This document shows positions 6,228 to 10,363 of a stretch of 10,363 bases of DNA, piece by piece; the first letter of the stretch is position 1; every line of letters starts with the position of its first letter. A program made the position numbers and the translations under genes. A model generated the notes under the pieces. It saw only the letters and a program-made list of their open reading frames with translations, was not told where the DNA came from and ran no database searches. This stretch comes from Lachnoclostridium sp. UBA1434 (lineage in GTDB: Bacteria; Bacillota; Clostridia; Lachnospirales; Lachnospiraceae), in assembly GCA_002329645.1 (NCBI GenBank), contig DCTS01000028.1:1-10363 (forward strand), read 5' to 3'.

Positions 6228-7547
6228 ATGAGCGAATATATCAATAACCGTGAATACCGTCAAAAAGCCCTTAAGGAATTAATTCTTGAGCTGCATGACG
6301 GCAAGCCCTTCGAAGAGGTGAAGGAAAAGTTTGAAAAGCTGTTCGGAGGAGTTTCAGCCAACGAAATAGCTGCATTGGAAAACGAGCTTATAAAAGAAGG
6401 CATGCCGGTCTCAGAGGTGCAAAGGCTCTGTGACGTACATGCGGCAATATTCAAAGGCTCAATCGAGGAAATACACAGCAAGGAAGCATATGGCAAAGAA
6501 GCATACAGCAAAGAAGCCCAGGGCAAAGATGCATACGGCGGGGAAGCACAAAGCAAAGGAAGACCCGAGGATACGGTGGGACATCCTGTCCATACAATGA
6601 AGATGGAAAACAGGGAAATAAAGAAGCTGGCAGAAGAAGTGATAGCGCCTTTGCTTGACGAGCTGGACAAAAAGGACGGTACGGATCTCAGGCATAAGCT
6701 CGCAGGGGAATTTATAAAGCTTATGGAGATTGACAAGCACTACCTGATAAAGGAAAACCTGCTGTTCCCCTTCATGGAAAAGTACGGCATCACCGCGCCG
6801 CCAAAGGTTATGTGGGGCGTCGATGACGAGATAAGAGCGGCAATCAGACAGGTTATAGAAATGCTCAATGATCCCGCCGCAAGCAGCAGTGATATAGCTG
6901 CAAATGCAAGGGCAGCTGTTGACAAGGTACAGGAAATGATATTTAAGGAGGAAAACATCCTCATTCCAATGGTATTGGATACCCTTAGCGAGGATGAATG
7001 GCTGAAAATTGCACATGAAAGTAATGAAATAGGCTTTACCTTATATGAGCCTGACCGTGAATGGAAGCCTGTAAGGGTAAATGTAGCCGAGAAGGAACAA
7101 AAGCAGGGTACTATGCCTGCAGGGGAAGGATGGCTTCAGTTTGAGACGGGCATTATGACTAAGCAGGAAATAGAGGCAGTGCTCAATACCCTTCCCGTTG
7201 ACATAACCTTTGTGGACAAGGACGGTGTTGTGAAGTTCTTCTCCCAGGGCACAGACAGGATTTTCCCCAGAACCAAAGCTGTAATCGGCAGGAAGGTACA
7301 AAACTGCCACCCCCCTGCAAGCGTCCATGTTGTCGAGCAGGTAGTGGAAAGCCTTAAGTCGGGTGAAAAGGACCATGTGGATTTCTGGATACGCATGGGA
7401 GACAGGTATGTGATGATAAGATACCTTGCAGTCAGGGATAAAGACGGCGAATTCCTTGGAACACTGGAATTTACCCAGGATATTGCTCCGTTAAGGCAGC
7501 TTGAGGGAGAAAAGAGGCTGCTGGATGAAGAAAAGGGTGTTTCTTGA
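6228..7547 (+). CDS. DUF438-hemerythrin-PAS protein
   Basis: Cytoplasmic three-domain protein of 439 residues, probably a sensor or a redox/iron protein; the exact role of the family is not established. Domains: DUF438 (about 12-82), a low-complexity linker of five-residue repeats (84-110), a hemerythrin-like helical domain (about 117-270) and a PAS domain (about 312-425). Possible iron ligands are H119 or H122 in GHPVH, H156, H171 with E176 (HYLIKENLLFP), E241/E242 in KEENILIP and H263. The PAS domain has NTLPVDITFVDKDG (320-333) and the family-typical NCHPP (359-363). No kinase, cyclase or DNA-binding output domain is present, and there is no membrane segment. The start follows GGGAGG (6218-6223). 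It lies 92 bases after the cyclase gene, likely in the same operon, and pairs thematically with the DUF1858 gene at the head of that operon. Confidence 0.88.
   Translation: MSEYINNREYRQKALKELILELHDGKPFEEVKEKFEKLFGGVSANEIAALENELIKEGMPVSEVQRLCDVHAAIFKGSIEEIHSKEAYGKEAYSKEAQGKDAYGGEAQSKGRPEDTVGHPVHTMKMENREIKKLAEEVIAPLLDELDKKDGTDLRHKLAGEFIKLMEIDKHYLIKENLLFPFMEKYGITAPPKVMWGVDDEIRAAIRQVIEMLNDPAASSSDIAANARAAVDKVQEMIFKEENILIPMVLDTLSEDEWLKIAHESNEIGFTLYEPDREWKPVRVNVAEKEQKQGTMPAGEGWLQFETGIMTKQEIEAVLNTLPVDITFVDKDGVVKFFSQGTDRIFPRTKAVIGRKVQNCHPPASVHVVEQVVESLKSGEKDHVDFWIRMGDRYVMIRYLAVRDKDGEFLGTLEFTQDIAPLRQLEGEKRLLDEEKGVS
6477..6560 (+). repeat. In-frame 15-bp tandem repeats (pentapeptide linker)
   Basis: Five consecutive 15-base units starting at 6477, 6492, 6507, 6522 and 6537, plus a partial sixth, encode SKEAY, GKEAY, SKEAQ, GKDAY, GGEAQ and SKG. 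The consensus is (S/G)-K-(E/D)-A-(Y/Q). The repeats lie exactly between the DUF438 and hemerythrin domains. Third-codon positions vary, so it is not a very recent expansion, but the unit is clear at both DNA and protein level. Confidence 0.85.
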
Positions 7548-7569
7548 TACTATTGGCGTATAATCCAGG

Positions 7570-7598
7570 TTGACAAGGAAGAATAATGAAATTAATAT
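7570..7598 (+). promoter_or_regulatory. Probable promoter for the DegV gene
   Basis: A perfect TTGACA (7570-7575) is followed after 17 bases by TAATAT (7593-7598), which matches four of six -10 positions. Transcription would begin near 7605, leaving a leader of about 75 bases. This would separate DegV from the DUF438 operon, although no terminator is visible between them. Confidence 0.5.
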
Positions 7599-7661
7599 TG
7601 TATTAGATGCCGGAAATGGTGCTGCATTCTGCGGTGGCATGTACACCGGCACAATTTCATT
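7585..7661 (+). repeat. Nested inverted repeats in the DegV leader
   Basis: AATGAAATT (7585-7593) and AATTTCATT (7653-7661) are exact reverse complements; nested inside, TGCCGG (7608-7613) pairs with CCGGCA (7646-7651). The left outer arm overlaps the -10 region, so only read-through RNA could form the full structure, while RNA from the local promoter could form only the inner stem. The ribosome site AAAGGAG just downstream stays free. Confidence 0.4.
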
Positions 7662-7680
7662 CCGCTAAAAGGAGAGTTTT

Positions 7681-8532
7681 ATGAGCAGCATAAAGATTAT
7701 ATCCGACAGTACCTGCGACCTTGATGAAAAGCTTTTAATGCAATACGATATTAAAACAATACCGCTTATGATTACAATGGGTGCTGAGACATTAAAGGAT
7801 GGAGTTGAAGTTACCCCGGAAGAAATATTTGCCTGGTCTGACAAAACAGGAGAAACTCCTAAGACTGCCGCGCCTGCAGTTGGTGATGCAGAGGATTTTC
7901 TGCGTCCCTATGCCGAGAACGATGATGAAACGATATTCTTCGGGATATCGGAGGATATGTCGGCTACATGCAATGTTTTAAGACTTGCAGCCGAGAACAT
8001 CGGATATAAGAAGCTGCATGTGATTAATTCCAAAAGCCTTTCCACAGGCATTGGCCTTCAGGCTATCAGGGCCGCCATACTTGCCGGTGAAGGGCATTCA
8101 GCTATGGAAATACTTAAAGACAATGAAAATATTAACAATAAGGTCAGGGCAAGCTTCATAGTGGATACCCTGAAGTTCCTTCATCGGGGAGGCAGATGCT
8201 CCTCGGTTGCAGCATTAATTGCCAATACATTAAGGCTTAAGCCCGAAATACAGGTAAGCGACGGCAAAATGGGTGTTGCAAGAAAATACCGCGGGAACCT
8301 GAAGTCGGTAATATTAAAGTATGTACAGGATAAGTTTTCCCAGCTTGTAAATGCAGATCCTTCCAGGATATTCATAACCCATTCGGGCTGCCCGAAGGAG
8401 ATAATCGATGCCGTGAAGGAATATCTGAAAGGGCTCGGTATATTTAAGGAGATACTTGAGACACGGGCAGGAAGCGTAATATCCAGCCACTGCGGTCCTA
8501 ATACCCTGGGGATACTGTGGATTAGCAACTGA
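7681..8532 (+). CDS. DegV family protein (FakB-like fatty acid-binding)
   Basis: Soluble two-domain lipid-binding protein. Family members bind a fatty acid, and the FakB type presents it to the kinase FakA for phosphorylation and entry into phospholipid synthesis. The 283-residue length is typical. Visible marks are SDSTCDL (8-14), a variant of the usual TSQPS loop reading TAAPAVG (62-68), ISEDMSATCNV (89-99), the RGGR loop (169-172) with the helix that follows, KPEI, and the conserved C-terminal SSHCGPNTLG (268-277). The altered TSQPS loop means fatty acid specificity may differ. The start follows AAAGGAG. It has its own likely promoter and converges with the cardiolipin synthase gene, leaving only 22 bases between the stops and no obvious terminator. 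No fakA-like gene is in the window, so a FakB role is inferred. The neighbouring phospholipid gene is consistent with lipid metabolism but is on the opposite strand. Confidence 0.92.
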   Translation: MSSIKIISDSTCDLDEKLLMQYDIKTIPLMITMGAETLKDGVEVTPEEIFAWSDKTGETPKTAAPAVGDAEDFLRPYAENDDETIFFGISEDMSATCNVLRLAAENIGYKKLHVINSKSLSTGIGLQAIRAAILAGEGHSAMEILKDNENINNKVRASFIVDTLKFLHRGGRCSSVAALIANTLRLKPEIQVSDGKMGVARKYRGNLKSVILKYVQDKFSQLVNADPSRIFITHSGCPKEIIDAVKEYLKGLGIFKEILETRAGSVISSHCGPNTLGILWISN

Positions 8533-8554
8533 TATCCGCAATGCTATAAGGGGA

Positions 8555-10090
8555 TTAGAACAGCGGTGCAAATATTCTCATGACGGCGCTGAAAAGTCGC
8601 AGGAAATACCTTCTTTTCCTGTGCACATCGCCTGTAACCTGCTCACTCACCATGAAGGTATACGAAAAATCCGTGATAATGTCCCGTATGCATTCATGCT
8701 TATACATCCATACGCCGCATTCAAAATGAAGGTATAGGCTTCTGTAATCCAAGTTTACCGTTCCTACTATGGCATATTTGTCGTCAGCCAGGAACACCTT
8801 GGAATGTATGAAGCCGGGAACATATTCATATATTTTTACCCCATTCTCGATAAGAGGCTGGTAGAAGGAGCGAGTCAGCATGTATACAAGCTTCTTGTCG
8901 GGAATACGGGGAGTGATTATCCTCACATCTACACCGCATTTTGCGGCATTGCACAAGGCAGTAAGCATCTCATTGTCAACCACAAGGTAAGGAGTCATGA
9001 TATAAAGATATTCCGTTGCCTTGCTTATAAAATTAAGATATACATTTTCACTGACACCCTCAAAATCAAGGGGCGTATCCGCATAAGGCTGCACATATCC
9101 CGAGGGTGTTGTTTTTTCGGGAAGATCAAAGCTCCTTTTATATATTGCTGCGTCCTCATAGGTATTATTCAGATAGTTCCAGGTTGACAAAAACATAACT
9201 ATAAAGCTCCATACCGCTTCGCCCTTCAGCATTATGGTGGAATCCTTCCAATGGCCGAATCTTTCCTTTGCATTGATATATTCGTCCGCAAGGTTGATGC
9301 CTCCGGTAAATACCGTCATCCCGTCAATCAGCATAATCTTTCTGTGGTCGCGGTTGTTGAGGATTGAGGACATCACGGGTATGAAGGGATTGAATATGCT
9401 GCACTTAATTCCCATTGCATTAAGCTCCCTGTCATAATGCGGCGGAAGTGTAAAGAGAGTGCCAACATCATCATATATGAGGCGTACGTCCACGCCTTCC
9501 TTTACCTTTTGCTGTAGAATTTCAAGTATGCTTCTCCAGAATAATCCGTCATCAATAATAAAAAATTCAAGAAATATGTATTCTTTGGCCTTCTTAAGCT
9601 CCTCAAGAATTACCTCGTATACCATATCCCCCGGTGAGTAGTAGGTGCAGGCGGTATTGTCATATACCGGACATAGAGACTTCTGCCTGATATAATATGA
9701 CTGCCTGTAGGCATGCCGGTCCTCCGCACTAAGCCTGTCAAGTACATCATCCTGTTCAAGGATGAAGTTATTTTGCATCTCTGCAAATATTCTGTCCATC
9801 TTCTGATGCATACTTTTGCCGCTTTTTTCCATACCAAACAGCAGATAAATGATAATACCGAATATGGGCAGTGTAAATATCACTATCAACCAGGCTATCT
9901 TAAAGCCCGGGTTCATCCTGCTGTTAACAATCCAAAGGGAAGAAATCAGGCTTATTACAAAGGCCAGAAAATAAAAATACGCGTAGTATTTTGAAAATTT
10001 CATGAGCATAACAATAAAGACAGTTATCTGCAGGAGGACTGTAAGTACAAGTATTATCGTTTTGCTTATAAAGAGCTTTATCCTTTTCAT
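8555..10090 (-). CDS. cls: Cardiolipin synthase (phospholipase D family)
   Basis: Membrane enzyme that condenses two phosphatidylglycerol molecules into cardiolipin and glycerol. In the 511-residue form, three hydrophobic segments lie at about 7-30, 37-56 and 63-86, followed by two phospholipase D domains, each with an HKD motif: HRKIMLID (249-256, in NNRDHRK...TGGINLADEY) and HSKVFLAD (429-436, in FIHSK...GTVNLDYRS). Both are intact. I chose the ATG at 10090 (MKRIKLF), which gives the family's usual N terminus. A longer frame from a TTG at 10120 would add ten residues, but that codon overlaps the predicted transcription start. The ATG at 10102 is also possible. The ribosome site is weak (GGATG). 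The gene has its own promoter and converges on the DegV gene. Confidence 0.94.
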   Translation of the reverse strand: MKRIKLFISKTIILVLTVLLQITVFIVMLMKFSKYYAYFYFLAFVISLISSLWIVNSRMNPGFKIAWLIVIFTLPIFGIIIYLLFGMEKSGKSMHQKMDRIFAEMQNNFILEQDDVLDRLSAEDRHAYRQSYYIRQKSLCPVYDNTACTYYSPGDMVYEVILEELKKAKEYIFLEFFIIDDGLFWRSILEILQQKVKEGVDVRLIYDDVGTLFTLPPHYDRELNAMGIKCSIFNPFIPVMSSILNNRDHRKIMLIDGMTVFTGGINLADEYINAKERFGHWKDSTIMLKGEAVWSFIVMFLSTWNYLNNTYEDAAIYKRSFDLPEKTTPSGYVQPYADTPLDFEGVSENVYLNFISKATEYLYIMTPYLVVDNEMLTALCNAAKCGVDVRIITPRIPDKKLVYMLTRSFYQPLIENGVKIYEYVPGFIHSKVFLADDKYAIVGTVNLDYRSLYLHFECGVWMYKHECIRDIITDFSYTFMVSEQVTGDVHRKRRYFLRLFSAVMRIFAPLF

Positions 10091-10122
10091 GACATAACAC
10101 ATCCATATTTTATATAACAAAT

Positions 10123-10151
10123 ATAATATCCAATTGCCCTGCGTATGTCAA
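10123..10151 (-). promoter_or_regulatory. Promoter of the cardiolipin synthase gene
   Basis: Read on the minus strand, TTGACA (complement of 10146-10151) and TATTAT (complement of 10123-10128, five of six consensus bases) are separated by exactly 17 bases. Transcription would start near 10118-10115, giving a short leader of about 25 bases to the ATG at 10090. This supports the shorter protein start. Confidence 0.7.
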
Positions 10152-10363
10152 ATATTATGAAATATGTTCACCTTACGATAACCGGCTGCAGCTTAGTAAT
10201 AATACAATCTTTACCCGGAGGGAAGAAGTCATTGAGATAAAAATAAGGTAATATAAAAGCTTAAAGAAGGAAACAATGTAGCATATAAAAAATAAACTAT
10301 GCAATATTAAAGCGAGAGGAGATTGAAAGGATGGCTGCTTAGGACTATAAGCATGTAAGGAGA
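10152..10363 (+). other. Gene-free right edge, likely leader of a downstream plus-strand gene
   Basis: No reading frame of normal size is found here. The stretch is rich in ribosome-site-like sequences: GGAGGG (from about 10218), AGAAGG (10265-10270), AGAGGAG (10316-10322) and AAGGAGA (10357-10363), the last ending the window and presumably serving a gene that starts just outside. AGAAGG is followed at 10276 by ATG TAG, and AGAGGAG at 10331 by ATG GCT GCT TAG, both minimal start-stop frames. I found no convincing plus-strand -35/-10 pair. Confidence 0.4.

Noticed and set aside
6459..7016. 185-codon minus-strand open frame inside the DUF438 gene
   Set aside because: Entirely antisense to the hemerythrin domain and its repeats; its own low-complexity stretch is just the complement of the pentapeptide repeat.
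8533..8554. Bidirectional terminator between the converging DegV and cardiolipin synthase genes
   Set aside because: No hairpin or T tract is visible in the 22-base gap; termination may lie inside the opposing genes.
8804..9187. 127-codon plus-strand open frame inside the cardiolipin synthase gene
   Set aside because: Antisense to the second phospholipase D domain with its intact HKD motif; no family resemblance.

Overview
The window is about 10.4 kb of moderately AT-rich DNA carrying housekeeping and stress genes with strong AGGAGG-type ribosome binding sites. The gene content (rubrerythrin, a clostridial-type nitronate monooxygenase, DUF1858 and DUF438/hemerythrin/PAS proteins, DegV, and a cardiolipin synthase with three membrane segments) suggests an anaerobic Firmicute of class Clostridia, perhaps Lachnospiraceae or a relative. 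I cannot name a genus. I see no mobile element, CRISPR array, tRNA or rRNA.

Layout, left to right: a rubrerythrin gene (69-668) behind a perfect TATAAT and a hairpin that masks its ribosome binding site. Then comes a 323-base gap holding a terminator-like hairpin, a consensus sigma-A promoter (TTGACA-17-TATAAT) and an unusual leader packed with GTAAC repeats. This leads into a nitronate monooxygenase/FabK-like flavoprotein (992-2047). After a palindromic terminator, a second promoter region with a Crp/Fnr-like box precedes a run of five genes: a DUF1858 protein, gnd, zwf, a metal-dependent cyclase whose start overlaps the zwf stop, and a DUF438-hemerythrin-PAS protein (ends 7547). A separate promoter drives a DegV-family lipid-binding protein (7681-8532). 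Converging on it from the right is a cardiolipin synthase on the minus strand, with its own near-consensus promoter. The last 210 bases hold no gene of normal size, but look like the leader of a plus-strand gene starting just past the edge.

How the genes fit together: Zwf and Gnd are the two NADPH-producing dehydrogenases of the oxidative pentose phosphate pathway. They lie between DUF1858 and DUF438/hemerythrin genes, families I recall as frequent direct neighbours, and close to rubrerythrin. The common theme is therefore probably reductant supply and defence against oxygen or nitrogen species in an anaerobe. No 6-phosphogluconolactonase gene, the enzyme between Zwf and Gnd, is visible; the translationally coupled cyclase is a speculative candidate for that step. 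The items most worth a second look are the repeat-rich nitronate monooxygenase leader, the zwf-cyclase coupling, and the pentapeptide-repeat linker inside the DUF438 protein.
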